A stretch of DNA of 64,000 nt from Bradyrhizobium rifense (lineage in GTDB: Bacteria > Pseudomonadota > Alphaproteobacteria > Rhizobiales > Xanthobacteraceae), in assembly GCF_008123425.1 (NCBI RefSeq), contig NZ_VSSS01000051.1, forward strand, positions 1 to 64,000, read 5' to 3'. The notes below the pieces were generated by a model, which was given only the letters and a program-made list of their open reading frames with translations, was not told the origin of the DNA and did not search any database. This document shows positions 25,839 to 34,457 of this stretch, one piece after another; within the stretch, counting starts at the first letter, position 1; every line of letters begins with the position of its first letter. The translations under genes and the position numbers were made by a program.

Positions 25839-27020
25839 TCACTCGCCCGGAACCAACCGCCCGAGCGGCGGCTGCGCCGGACGCCGCAGCTTGCGGCGCG
25901 ACAGGTACAAGAGCACGCCGGTGATCGCAAACAGCGGCATCAGCGCTGCGGCGATCATGAACGCGAGCTTGCCGGGCCAGCCCAGGACCGCGCCGCGGTG
26001 GATGTCGAGCACGCTCGCAATGGCCTTCTCGCCAAGTGTCTTGTCGGCATAGCGCTCCGCCGAGACGACCTGGCCGGTGATGGCATCGATGCGGAACTCA
26101 TCGCGCATGGAGTCGAGCGTGGAGTCCTTCGGCCACGACCGGATCCGCATCACCGTGCCCGGGCCGGCAGGAAGCGTCAGCTGAGCCCTGGCGACACCGC
26201 CGCTCTCCTCATGCTGGAGGGCCGACCACGCGCGATCGAACCCGACCGTTTGAGCCGGTTCGGGACGGCCGGGTGGACGCGATTGCTTCGGCTGCATCTT
26301 CGCCGCCGCCACATGCGGGCGCGACAGCAGCCAGACCACGCCGTCCTTGTACCAGTCAAACGAGTACCAGAGCCCGGTCAGGGTCATCACGAGATAGACC
26401 GGCAGGACCCAGGTGCCGATGACGGCGTGCAGTGAGCGATGCAGGCCGCGGCCACTGAGCCCGAGATTCGGCTTCAGCCACATCTTCACGCTGCTTGCCC
26501 GGCGCGGCCAGCGCAGCACGAGACCCGAGATCAGCATCACGATCAGGCCCAGCGCAGCAACACCGGTGATCTGACGCCCCCAGCCCTTGGCATCGCCGGG
26601 GATGAGCAGCCAGCGATGCAGCCTGCGCACCGTTGCGAAGAAGTCCTCGCCGCGGGGGACACCAAGCACGTGGCCGTCATAAGGATCGACATAGAGCGAG
26701 GACGGCCGCACGCCCTGCTCATCGCGGGCAAAGCGGACATGCACGGCCGCCGACGGATCGCTCGACAGCATGATGGCGGTAACCTTGCCGGAATCCGGCA
26801 CCGCCTTCAGCCGCGCCACCAGCTCATCCGGCAGCAGCGCCGGCGTCGTCCGTGGCACGACCTGCATGATGCCGGCATTCAGCTGGTCGACGATCTCGTC
26901 CTCAAAGCTCATGATCACGCCGGTCAGCGCAATCAGGGACAACAGCAGCGCGAGCACGAGGCCGGCAATGGAATGGACCTGGAGCAGCGCCGCCTTGATT
27001 GTGGGCCCGAGCCTACTCAC
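25839..27020 (-). CDS. PepSY-associated membrane protein of an iron operon
   Basis: Inner-membrane protein of about 393 residues with four main hydrophobic segments: LVLALLLSLIALTGVIMSF near 20-40, one near 150-175, one near 200-220 and one near 345-365. PepSY-type extracytoplasmic regions lie between them. The family (PiuB/FoxB-like) works with TonB siderophore receptors, probably reducing or releasing iron from siderophores. The start is a GTG that overlaps the stop of the preceding gene; the open frame upstream of it is an out-of-frame shadow of that gene. Third gene of the receptor-binding protein-PepSY operon. Confidence 0.87.
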   Translation of the reverse strand: MSRLGPTIKAALLQVHSIAGLVLALLLSLIALTGVIMSFEDEIVDQLNAGIMQVVPRTTPALLPDELVARLKAVPDSGKVTAIMLSSDPSAAVHVRFARDEQGVRPSSLYVDPYDGHVLGVPRGEDFFATVRRLHRWLLIPGDAKGWGRQITGVAALGLIVMLISGLVLRWPRRASSVKMWLKPNLGLSGRGLHRSLHAVIGTWVLPVYLVMTLTGLWYSFDWYKDGVVWLLSRPHVAAAKMQPKQSRPPGRPEPAQTVGFDRAWSALQHEESGGVARAQLTLPAGPGTVMRIRSWPKDSTLDSMRDEFRIDAITGQVVSAERYADKTLGEKAIASVLDIHRGAVLGWPGKLAFMIAAALMPLFAITGVLLYLSRRKLRRPAQPPLGRLVPGE

Positions 27021-28041
27021 CGAAGCCCGCCTTCTTGATGAGCGCGATGGCGGCTTGCTGGGCCCGGCCGATCTCGTCGATCTGCAGCGCATCGGCCGTG
27101 AACGAGCCCATTTCGGCAACGATCGGCGCGCGCTCCGCCGTGGCCAGCACGGGATGTTCGAGCTCGGCGGCTGCAAACATCCGCTGCGCCGGCGGCGTGA
27201 CCAGGAACTCCATGAATTTCTGCGCGCCGGCGAAGTGCGGCGCATGTTTCGCGATGGCCGCACCGGTAAGGTTCACATGCGTACCGCCGCCCTTGAAAGC
27301 GGTCGGAACCGCCGTGACCGCCATCGCCCAGGCGCGCCAGTCGGCTCCTTCCCGTCCGTCCCGCAATTGCGCCAATGCCACGGTGTTGCCGATACCGATC
27401 TCGCACGTCCCTCGCGCGATCTCGCGGATCACATCATTGTCCTTGCCATCAGGCTTGTGGGCGAGATTGGCCTTCAGACCGGCGAGCCAGGCCTCGGTCG
27501 CTGCTTCGCCATGATGAGCGAGATAGGCGGCGACAAGCGCGACATTGTTCTGATGCAGCAGCGAACGCATGCAGAGCTTTCCACGCCATTGCGAACCCGC
27601 GAGGTCTTCATAGTCGATCGCCGTGATTGCACTGTCGTTGCGCGCCATCACCACGCGCGGGCGGAGCGCAAGCGCGATCCACTGCGAACCACTCCCGCGA
27701 AGATTGGCCGGAACGGCTTGTTCGAGACGCGGCGACGTGAAAGCCCGTGTCCGGCCGCCCGTGGCAAGCTGGGTGGTCTTATCCAGTCCGATCGTCAGCA
27801 GCACGTCGGCGGGCGATGCCTCGCCTTCCGACGCCAGGCGCTTGACGAGATTGTCCTCGACGAAGACGATTTTGACGTTGATGCCGCTCGTTTCCGTGAA
27901 GGCCGTGGCAACAGGCGCAACCAGGGCAGCCTCCCTGGTCGAATACAGCGTGATCTCCTCGGCGCGACTCGCACCCGTGGCCACAAGGCAGGCAGACGCC
28001 AACGCGATCAGGACCGCAATGGCTTTGCGCCGCATCGCCAT
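27013..28041 (-). CDS. Fe(3+) ABC-type substrate-binding protein
   Basis: Periplasmic ferric-iron binding protein of the FbpA/FutA type, about 342 residues. A signal peptide covers residues 1-27 (ends GASRAEE), followed by ITLYSTREAALVAPVATAFT, the usual mature start of the family. It contains ADVLLTIGLDKTTQL and MRSLLHQNNVALVAAYLAHHG. The tyrosine pair that binds iron in FbpA is not obvious to me at the expected C-terminal position. It starts two bases after the TonB receptor stop. No ABC permease or ATPase gene follows, so it may serve a transporter encoded elsewhere. Confidence 0.86.
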   Translation of the reverse strand: MAMRRKAIAVLIALASACLVATGASRAEEITLYSTREAALVAPVATAFTETSGINVKIVFVEDNLVKRLASEGEASPADVLLTIGLDKTTQLATGGRTRAFTSPRLEQAVPANLRGSGSQWIALALRPRVVMARNDSAITAIDYEDLAGSQWRGKLCMRSLLHQNNVALVAAYLAHHGEAATEAWLAGLKANLAHKPDGKDNDVIREIARGTCEIGIGNTVALAQLRDGREGADWRAWAMAVTAVPTAFKGGGTHVNLTGAAIAKHAPHFAGAQKFMEFLVTPPAQRMFAAAELEHPVLATAERAPIVAEMGSFTADALQIDEIGRAQQAAIALIKKAGFGE

Positions 28042-28043
28042 CG

Positions 28044-30374
28044 CTAGAACTTCACCGTGGCCGACAGCGAAATGCGTCGCCCATCCCCCATCGCAACGGC
28101 CAGGCCGCTGCCGGTGGTGGAGGTGTAGTAGACCTTGTCGAACAGGTTCTTGACGTTGAACTGATAGGTCACCGGCACTTTGTCGATTTTGGTGTCGTAT
28201 GTCGCAAAGATGTCGGCGACGGTGTAGGCCGGCATAAAGAATGTGTTGGCGGAGTCGCCCGGCCGGTCGCCGACATAGTGCGCGCCGCCGCCGAGCCGCA
28301 GACGTCCGGGCAGCCGATCGCCGAAATCGTAGACCAGATAGAGCGACGCCGTGTTCATCGCGGCGTTCAATAGTTTTGCGTTGCCCACGGTGGGGTCGTT
28401 GATCAGCCGGGCGTCGGTATAGCCATAGCTGCCGATCATGCTCCATTCGTCTGTCAGCTTGCCGGTGACGTCCAATTCGACACCGCGCGACCGGGCAGCG
28501 CCGGAGGCACGCGCGGCAGACTTGCCGCCGCCGATGTCATCCAGCACCAGCACGTTCTTCTTCTGGATATCGTAGACCGCTAATGTGCCCGACAGCCGCT
28601 TATTGACATCGAACTTCAGGCCGGTCTCCCACTGCGTTCCCTCTTCGGGCGCAATAGTGGAGTCTACGACGAAGCCGGTCGTGAACGCCGCGATGACCGA
28701 GGTCGGCTTCAGCGATTGCGTATAGCTTACGTAATACGAGAGTTGATCGTTCAACTTGACGATGATGCCGCCAAGCGGCAGCACCTTATCACCCGACAGA
28801 TTGGTGTTCGTGATGAAGACAGGCCGGCCTTTTCCGGCGAGCTGCTCGTACTCCATCCAGCGCACGCCGCCGACCACGGACAGCCAGTTGGTCAGATGGA
28901 ACGTGTCCTGGGCGAAGAACCCGCGAGTGCCGAGCTTGTCGGTCTGCTCGCTGTCGGTTGCCGAGACCGTCGTGCCCGGCGTGACCAATCCGTAGACCGG
29001 ATTGTAGAAATTGAAGCTCGGGGTCGCCTGGCGGATCAAGTCGTGGCGATCGATCGTGCGATACATCGCCTCGCCGCCGAACAGGATCTCGTTGCGGAAG
29101 CCGCCGACCCAGACGTCACCTTGCATATAGGAGGTGCCGTAGCTGGCGTTGCTCAGCGAGTTCTGGGTGCCGTCGTTGCTGCGGGTCTCCACGCCGGTCG
29201 TGGCGTTGACACCGGTGATGCGGAGCTGGTTGGCGCTGTAGGTCTCGGTGTTGTAGCTGTACGCTGCCGTGACCTTCCAGTTGTCGTCAAGCTTCTGCTC
29301 GACCGAGCCCTGCACCAGGTCGGAGGTGCCCCACATGTTGTTGAAGGGCTCGTCGAGCCGGCGCGTCGCGGGAATGGCCAGCGGGGCGCCGTTGACGAAG
29401 GCCGTGCCGCGGTCGAACGGATAGATGAACTCGCGGTGTTCATAGGTGAGCTGGACCGTCGTGGTCTCGCCGTACCAGGCGAGCGACGGGTTCACGAGCA
29501 TTTCCCGGTGGCGGCCGAAATTGCGCCAATAATCCTCGCTGACGCCATAGCCGATGAAGCGATAGGCCAGACCGCCGTCGCCGATCGGACCGGTGACGTC
29601 GAGCGTGCCGTCGGCGCCGTTGCGATTATTGGCGTAGGTCGAGCCGAGCAGCGTGACCGAGCCGTGCTGATAGAGCTCCGGGCGCTTGCTGATCGTGTTG
29701 ACGACGCCGCCTGGATCCATGATGCCGTAGAGCAGCGAGGCCGGCCCCTTCAGCACCTCCACGCTGTCGACTGCGGCGTTCAGGCTGCGGCCCTGCACCA
29801 GCGGCATGCCGTTGCGCATGATCGAGCCGTCACGGTTGTCGCCGAAGCCGCGGCGAATCACGGCGTCCTGGGTGCCGGCGAGCGTGTTGGTCTGGGTGAT
29901 CCCGCTGATGTTGACCAGCGCATCGTCGATGTTGCGCGGCAGTTGGTCTTTGATGACCTGCGCGGGCACGACGTTGACGGATTGTGAGGTATCGAGCGGC
30001 GACGCGCCCGAGCGCAGCGTGCTCGCGCTCGGCATCGCACGATAACCGAGCTTTGCGGCTTGTTGTGCGGCGGCATCAGCCGCGGCGCGTTCGGACGGCG
30101 TTGGCGCTGCGGGCGGAGCGGCAGTCGGGCTACGGCGTGCGACTCGCTGTGTGCGTCGTTGGGACTGCTCCGAGGAGCGTGCCTGCTTCGGCCGCTGCGT
30201 CGGCGCATCCACGTTCACCGGCGGCAGCGCCGTTTGCGCCTGCGCATCGGTGGTGTCGAAGGGATATCCGGCGAGCAGCACGGCCGCTCCGATGAGAAGG
30301 CTGGCGCGGCTCTTGCCGGCGCGATTTCGATGACCACTGACGCGAGGGCCATCCACAGGAGCACGCACTTTCAA
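28044..30374 (-). CDS. TonB-dependent siderophore receptor
   Basis: Outer-membrane receptor of about 776 residues. After a leader and a Pro/Gln-rich linker, the plug domain spans roughly 110-235 with SQSVNVVPAQVIKDQLPRN and SVEVLKGPASLLYGIMDPGG. A 22-strand barrel fills the rest and ends in the expected aromatic residue (SLSATVKF). It belongs to the ferrichrome/FhuA-like siderophore group. The frame opens at a TTG (30374) with GGAAG before it; a GTG two codons on is equally possible. It leads an operon with a ferric binding protein and a PepSY membrane protein. Confidence 0.92.
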   Translation of the reverse strand: MKVRAPVDGPRVSGHRNRAGKSRASLLIGAAVLLAGYPFDTTDAQAQTALPPVNVDAPTQRPKQARSSEQSQRRTQRVARRSPTAAPPAAPTPSERAAADAAAQQAAKLGYRAMPSASTLRSGASPLDTSQSVNVVPAQVIKDQLPRNIDDALVNISGITQTNTLAGTQDAVIRRGFGDNRDGSIMRNGMPLVQGRSLNAAVDSVEVLKGPASLLYGIMDPGGVVNTISKRPELYQHGSVTLLGSTYANNRNGADGTLDVTGPIGDGGLAYRFIGYGVSEDYWRNFGRHREMLVNPSLAWYGETTTVQLTYEHREFIYPFDRGTAFVNGAPLAIPATRRLDEPFNNMWGTSDLVQGSVEQKLDDNWKVTAAYSYNTETYSANQLRITGVNATTGVETRSNDGTQNSLSNASYGTSYMQGDVWVGGFRNEILFGGEAMYRTIDRHDLIRQATPSFNFYNPVYGLVTPGTTVSATDSEQTDKLGTRGFFAQDTFHLTNWLSVVGGVRWMEYEQLAGKGRPVFITNTNLSGDKVLPLGGIIVKLNDQLSYYVSYTQSLKPTSVIAAFTTGFVVDSTIAPEEGTQWETGLKFDVNKRLSGTLAVYDIQKKNVLVLDDIGGGKSAARASGAARSRGVELDVTGKLTDEWSMIGSYGYTDARLINDPTVGNAKLLNAAMNTASLYLVYDFGDRLPGRLRLGGGAHYVGDRPGDSANTFFMPAYTVADIFATYDTKIDKVPVTYQFNVKNLFDKVYYTSTTGSGLAVAMGDGRRISLSATVKF

Positions 30375-30773
30375 TTCACTTCCAGGTCACAGCATTGAAG
30401 TTCGCGCATCTACCAGCCGCGGCGAATGAAGAGAACATGGCGGCGACTTGAATCGCTCTAGTGTTGAATCGTTCTAAGAGCTGGAACGATCGCGCAATCA
30501 TGCGGCGCGCGATGCTGTGACGCTTACGTGAGCAGGAACCGGAACGTCGCGATTGGAACGCGCACGAAACGAGCGCATCTGCTCATTGTCGGTGCTGACG
30601 ACGCGTCATCGACGCGACGCCATGTCGCACGGGCGCTCAGCGACCTCGGCGCTCACCGCTAGCTCGCCCCGCCGCCATCGTTGCGGCCGGAATTTCCGCT
30701 CACGTCCTTTTGTTCAGATGAACTGCACAGATTATCTTTACAGATTACCTTCATATATGCCATTCACTCGGCC
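30375..30773. other. Intergenic region upstream of the TonB receptor and marR
   Basis: About 400 bases without a supportable gene between divergent starts. Besides the candidate Irr-like motif at 30463-30478 I see AT-rich stretches near 30725-30760 (CAGATTATCTTTACAGATTA) that could hold the promoter of the marR-led operon. No RNA gene is recognisable. Confidence 0.5.
30463..30478 (-). promoter_or_regulatory. Possible Irr/ICE-like iron-control element
   Basis: On the minus strand the sequence reads CTTAGAACGATTCAAC. The left half TTAGAA and the spacing resemble the rhizobial ICE/Irr box (TTAGAA-N3-TTCTAA), but the right half is imperfect. It lies about 90 bases upstream of the TonB receptor start. 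Weak call supported mainly by context. Confidence 0.3.
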
Positions 30774-31226
30774 ATGATCAATTCGTCGGACCAACGCCCG
30801 TCCGCGCGCGCTGGCGCGCTCGCAGAAGACCTCCGTTCGCTGGTCGGAAAGCTCAAGCGTCGGCTGCGAGAGCAGGCAGGTCCGGAGGATTTGACGCCGT
30901 CCCAGGTGTCCATCCTGCTCCGGCTGGAAAAGGATGGCCCCGCCACGGTGTCGAGCCTGGCGCGATCGGAAAAGATGCGCCCGCAATCGATGAGCACCGC
31001 GGTCGCCGCTCTGCTGGCGGCAGGCCTGGTCAGTGGCGCCCCCGACCCGGAGGACGGCCGTCAGACCATTCTGTCGCTGACGAAAGCGTGCCGCGACTGG
31101 ATCCGGGTCGGTCGCGCCGCCCGGCAGGATTGGCTCTCGCGCACCATTTCGACACGGCTGTCCGCGCGGGAGCAGGACGAATTGGCCGCCGCCGTCTCCT
31201 TGCTCAAACGGCTCGTCGACGATTGA
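30774..31226 (+). CDS. MarR family transcriptional regulator
   Basis: Regulator of 150 residues from the ATG at 30774. It shows the MarR winged helix: LTPSQVSILLRLEKDGPATVS, SLARSEKMRPQSMSTAVAAL and wing PDPEDGRQTILSLT. It heads a plus-strand run with an isochorismatase-like gene, a small membrane protein and an MFS exporter, all closely spaced. This suggests the regulator controls an efflux or detoxification operon of which it is part. Confidence 0.9.
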   Translation: MINSSDQRPSARAGALAEDLRSLVGKLKRRLREQAGPEDLTPSQVSILLRLEKDGPATVSSLARSEKMRPQSMSTAVAALLAAGLVSGAPDPEDGRQTILSLTKACRDWIRVGRAARQDWLSRTISTRLSAREQDELAAAVSLLKRLVDD

Positions 31227-31255
31227 CGCCGCCGCGCTGCCGGAAGGACATGACC

Positions 31256-31825
31256 ATGGCTCTCACGATGCTCGACCCGATCACCGCGCTCATCATCGTC
31301 GACCTGCAACGCGGCATCGTCGATCTCCCTTCCGTTCACCCCATCGGCGATGTCGTGACGCGCGCCAGCGCGCTTGCCGCGGCGTTTCGGCGGCATCGCC
31401 AGACGGTCGTGCTGGTAAATGTCGCCGGCGGTGCGCCGGGCCGCACCGAGCGGCCGCGCCCTGGCGGTCCGTTCCCCGAAGGATGGACCGATCTCATTCC
31501 CGAGCTGGATCGTCAGCCTGACGATATCGCCGTGACCAAGCGGACATGGGGCGCATTTGCCAGCACCGATCTCGAGCGCCAGTTGCGGCAGCGCGGTGTC
31601 ACGCAGGTCGTCATCGCCGGCGTCGCAACCGGTACCGGCGTCGAGTCCACTGCGCGGCAGGCTTACGAGGCGGGCTTCAACGTCACCCTTGCCACCGACG
31701 CCATGACCGATTCGCGTTCCGAGGCTCACGACTACAGCATCGCAAACGTGTTTCCGCGGCTCGGCGAGAGCGGCTCGACGCAGGCGATCATCGATCTATT
31801 GGCAACACGGAGCGCGCAGGCATGA
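31256..31825 (+). CDS. Isochorismatase-like hydrolase lacking the nucleophilic cysteine
   Basis: Cysteine-hydrolase-fold protein of 189 residues. The Asp (ALIIVDLQRG) and Lys (VTKRTWGAF) of the usual triad are present. In the nucleophile loop the sequence reads GVATGTGVEST, where nicotinamidase-type enzymes have Cys at the last Gly of GTG. A Gly there occurs in PhzD/EntB-type isochorismatases, which use no Cys. So an ether-hydrolase or other non-thiol activity is likelier than amidase. The ATG at 31256 is chosen because GGAAGGA stands at normal distance; another ATG at 31250 is too close. It ends in an ATGA overlap with the next gene. Confidence 0.87.
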   Translation: MALTMLDPITALIIVDLQRGIVDLPSVHPIGDVVTRASALAAAFRRHRQTVVLVNVAGGAPGRTERPRPGGPFPEGWTDLIPELDRQPDDIAVTKRTWGAFASTDLERQLRQRGVTQVVIAGVATGTGVESTARQAYEAGFNVTLATDAMTDSRSEAHDYSIANVFPRLGESGSTQAIIDLLATRSAQA

Positions 31826-32151
31826 ACTGGCTTCATCTCGTTTCCTATTTCTGGGGCGGCGCTTTTCTGGCGAACGCCATTCCACATCTCGTCAGCGGCC
31901 TGCGCGGCGAGCCGTTTCAGTCCCCGTTCGCAAAACCGCGAGGAGAAGGCCTGTCCTCGTCGACGGTCAACGTGCTCTGGGGCTTCTTCAACCTCGTCGT
32001 CGGATATCTCCTCGTCTGCCGTGTCGGAGAGTTTTCACTGCTGGATACGGGCGACGTCGCAGCCCTCGCGGCCGGCGCCCTTCTGCTGAGCCTGTTTTGC
32101 GCGCGACACTTCGGCCGGTTCCACGGCGGCAACACGCCGACAGGTTCATGA
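31822..32151 (+). CDS. Small conserved membrane protein
   Basis: The 109-residue protein has hydrophobic segments near residues 1-22, 45-65 and 75-95, and the motif WGGAFLANAIPHLVSGLRGEPF. It starts and ends in ATGA overlaps with its neighbours, so it is certainly translated as part of the marR-isochorismatase-MFS operon. The function is unknown. Confidence 0.8.
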   Translation: MNWLHLVSYFWGGAFLANAIPHLVSGLRGEPFQSPFAKPRGEGLSSSTVNVLWGFFNLVVGYLLVCRVGEFSLLDTGDVAALAAGALLLSLFCARHFGRFHGGNTPTGS

Positions 32152-33437
32152 GCGTGGCGGCCGCGGGCACGTTTCGCTCCCTGCGGAACTACAATTACCG
32201 CGTCTGGGCAGCGGGCGCACTGGTGTCCAACACCGGAACATGGATGCAGCGCGCCGCGCAGGACTGGCTCGTTCTCACCGAGCTCACGCGGCACAATGCG
32301 TCGGCGGTGGGCGTGGTGATGGCGCTCCAGTTCGGTCCACAGCTCCTCTTGATGCCGTGGACGGGTTTTGCCGCCGATCATTTCAACCAGCGACGGCTTC
32401 TGGTCGCGACCCAGGCGACGATGGGCGTGCTGGCGCTCGTTCTCGGCCTTCTCACGGTCACCGGGAAGGTAGCGCTCTGGCATGTTTACGTGTTTGCCTT
32501 CCTGTTCGGCTGCGCCGCGGCCTTCGACGCCCCGGTGCGCCAGACATTCGTGGCCGAGCTCGTCGGCGACGGCGAACTCTCCAACGCGATCGCGCTGAAT
32601 TCGACGTCCTTCAATGCCGCACGGATGGTCGGACCCGCGGTCGCAGGGATTGTCATCGCTTCGATCGGCACTGGATGGGCCTTCCTGCTCAACGCCGCAT
32701 CCTTCATGGCGGTGCTCGGCTCAATCGCCTTGCTGCGCACCTCTGAGCTTCGCCCCAATGCACGCGCCCACCGCACCAAGGGCGGCATGACCGAGGGCTT
32801 TCGTTACGTATGGTCGCGTCGGGATCTCAGGGCGATCATGATCATGCTGTTCCTGATCGGCACGTTCGGGCTGAATTTTCCGATCTTCATCTCGACCATG
32901 GCAGTCAGCGTCTTCCACACCGATGCGCGCGGCTTTGGCCTTTTATCCTCGACGATGGCGGTCGGCACGATCTCGGGCGCACTGCTGGCCGCTGGACGCG
33001 CGCAGCCGCGGTTCGTCTCGCTGCTGCTGGGCGCGGCGGCTTTTGGCGCGGGATGCACCCTGGCCGCGCTTGCACCCAGCTACTGGCTGTTCGCAGGCAC
33101 GCTTGTTTTGATCGGCGTCGCCGCTCTGACGGTCACGAATACCTCGAACGCCATGATGCAACTCTCCACCGAACCGCGGATGAGAGGGCGCGTGATGGCG
33201 CTGCGCCTCGGCGTCGCGCTGGGCGGCACACCGATCGGTGCGCCGATCGTCGGATGGGTGGCTGACAATCTGGGCCCGCGCTGGGCGCTGGGCGCTGGGC
33301 GTGGGCGCGGCGGCAGGTTTCGCGGCCGCGCTGGTTGCGGCCCGCGCCATGTCGGCGCGCACCGCAGAGGTTCAGAGCGAATGAAACGCGCGCTCAGGCG
33401 ATCGCGGGGCTCGTTAGTTCATCCAGCTTCGCCTTGA
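32148..33437 (+). CDS. MFS exporter (enterobactin-exporter type) with frameshifted C-terminus
   Basis: Major facilitator of the EntS/DUF894-like group, about 429 residues from the ATG that overlaps the previous stop. It contains NYRVWAAGALVSNTGTWMQR and the motif after helix 2 FAADHFNQRR. After WVADNLGPRWALG the reading frame becomes Arg/Gly-rich with no membrane character. Removing one 7-base unit of the CTGGGCG tandem repeat at 33281-33301 gives VGAAAGFAAALVAARAMSAR and a stop at 33384. That is a normal last helix and tail. As it stands the frame runs on to 33437 and overlaps the opposite DapA-family gene by 44 bases. Only the last helix is affected, so activity could persist or be lost. 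Confidence 0.85.
   Translation: MSVAAAGTFRSLRNYNYRVWAAGALVSNTGTWMQRAAQDWLVLTELTRHNASAVGVVMALQFGPQLLLMPWTGFAADHFNQRRLLVATQATMGVLALVLGLLTVTGKVALWHVYVFAFLFGCAAAFDAPVRQTFVAELVGDGELSNAIALNSTSFNAARMVGPAVAGIVIASIGTGWAFLLNAASFMAVLGSIALLRTSELRPNARAHRTKGGMTEGFRYVWSRRDLRAIMIMLFLIGTFGLNFPIFISTMAVSVFHTDARGFGLLSSTMAVGTISGALLAAGRAQPRFVSLLLGAAAFGAGCTLAALAPSYWLFAGTLVLIGVAALTVTNTSNAMMQLSTEPRMRGRVMALRLGVALGGTPIGAPIVGWVADNLGPRWALGAGRGRGGRFRGRAGCGPRHVGAHRRGSERMKRALRRSRGSLVHPASP
33281..33301 (+). repeat. Three tandem copies of CTGGGCG inside the MFS gene
   Basis: Three perfect 7-base units (33281, 33288, 33295) are followed by a partial TGGGCG. Loss of one unit restores a conventional MFS C-terminus. A 7-base unit shifts the frame at every gain or loss, so the site could switch between forms. 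Confidence 0.8.
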
Positions 33438-34278
33438 GCGCGGTGCCGTCAGTCAGCGCACGCAGCGGCGGACGCACGCGCAACCAGCCGGCGTCGCCGG
33501 TCTGCGCGGCGAGAATGGCCTTCAGCGTCGTCAGGAAGGACGGAGACTTCACCACGATATCGACCGCGGCCTGCATGCGGGCTTCGACATCCTTGCCGTC
33601 GATCATCGCCTTGACCAGCTCCGGCGTGATGTTGGCCATGCCGCAGATGGTGCCGGCGCCGCCGCCCGCGATCGCACGCGCGATGTCGGTTTCGTTGCCG
33701 ACGGTGATGGCGAGTTCCGGCGCAGCAGCGCGGAATGCCTGGAACTGTTTGAAGTCGCCGCTGGAGTCCTTCAGGCCCGCAACCACCTTGCCGTAACGCT
33801 TGCGCAAATTCGCCGCCGCCGTCGTCGGGATCGCGATGCCCGAGACCTGCGGAATATGATAGAGATAGGCGCGTAGGCGATCGTCGGCGACGCCGTCGAA
33901 GATCGCCGCGAACGCATCCTCGATGCCTTCAGGCGTGACGCTGCGGTCGAAGTAAGGCGGCAGATACAGCACGTGGCGCAGACCAAGGCCGACCACGGCG
34001 CGCGTCAGCGCGATGCCGTCGCTGATGGCGGGGAAGCCACCGCCGATGCCGATACGCTCCGCCGGCACGCCGGCCTTGAGCACGGCTTCGATGGTTGCAA
34101 CGCGTTCGGCGACATTGAACGAAGTGCCCTCGCCGGTGGTGCCGAACAGCACGACGCCGTCGACGCCCTTGCCGAAGAGTGTTTTGGCATGAGCGGCAAG
34201 CTTGGCGGAGTCCACGCTGCCGTCCGTCGCCAGCGGCGTCGCCGACGCCACCCAGAACCCGCGAATTGCCTCCGTCAT
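33394..34278 (-). CDS. Dihydrodipicolinate synthase family aldolase/lyase
   Basis: DapA-superfamily (beta/alpha)8 enzyme of 294 residues from the ATG at 34278. GTTGEGTSF (47-55), catalytic-relay Tyr in YLYHIP (Y140) and Schiff-base Lys in GLKDSS (K170) are all in place, so it is an active pyruvate-type lyase. Its true substrate is unlikely to be aspartate semialdehyde; it is divergent from an FAD-linked dehydrogenase and a GntR regulator, which suggests catabolism of a sugar acid or 2-keto acid. A perfect inverted repeat between the divergent genes probably regulates it. Confidence 0.88.
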   Translation of the reverse strand: MTEAIRGFWVASATPLATDGSVDSAKLAAHAKTLFGKGVDGVVLFGTTGEGTSFNVAERVATIEAVLKAGVPAERIGIGGGFPAISDGIALTRAVVGLGLRHVLYLPPYFDRSVTPEGIEDAFAAIFDGVADDRLRAYLYHIPQVSGIAIPTTAAANLRKRYGKVVAGLKDSSGDFKQFQAFRAAAPELAITVGNETDIARAIAGGGAGTICGMANITPELVKAMIDGKDVEARMQAAVDIVVKSPSFLTTLKAILAAQTGDAGWLRVRPPLRALTDGTALKAKLDELTSPAIA

Positions 34279-34368
34279 AGCACCACCCTTTTGTTGCGGG
34301 TCCCGAATAAGCCCCTCATCTCCAATGAGATCAGAGAGCCTACCGAGCCTTGTTTTTGCTTTACTTTT

Positions 34369-34393
34369 CATCTTGTACCTTACATACAAGATG
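34369..34393. promoter_or_regulatory. Perfect inverted repeat, candidate GntR operator
   Basis: Arms CATCTTGTA (34369-34377) and TACAAGATG (34385-34393) are separated by seven bases, in the intergenic region between the DapA-family gene and the FAD-linked dehydrogenase. The core TTGTA-N7-TACAA resembles sites of FadR-type GntR regulators, and such a gene (35879) ends the plus-strand operon. The symmetry is exact; the assignment is inferred. Confidence 0.65.
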
Positions 34394-34457
34394 GGCGCAA
34401 TTCCTTTCCGCCGTCACGGCGCGCATGAGACGCAGCCAAATTCAGAGGAGGTCTCGC

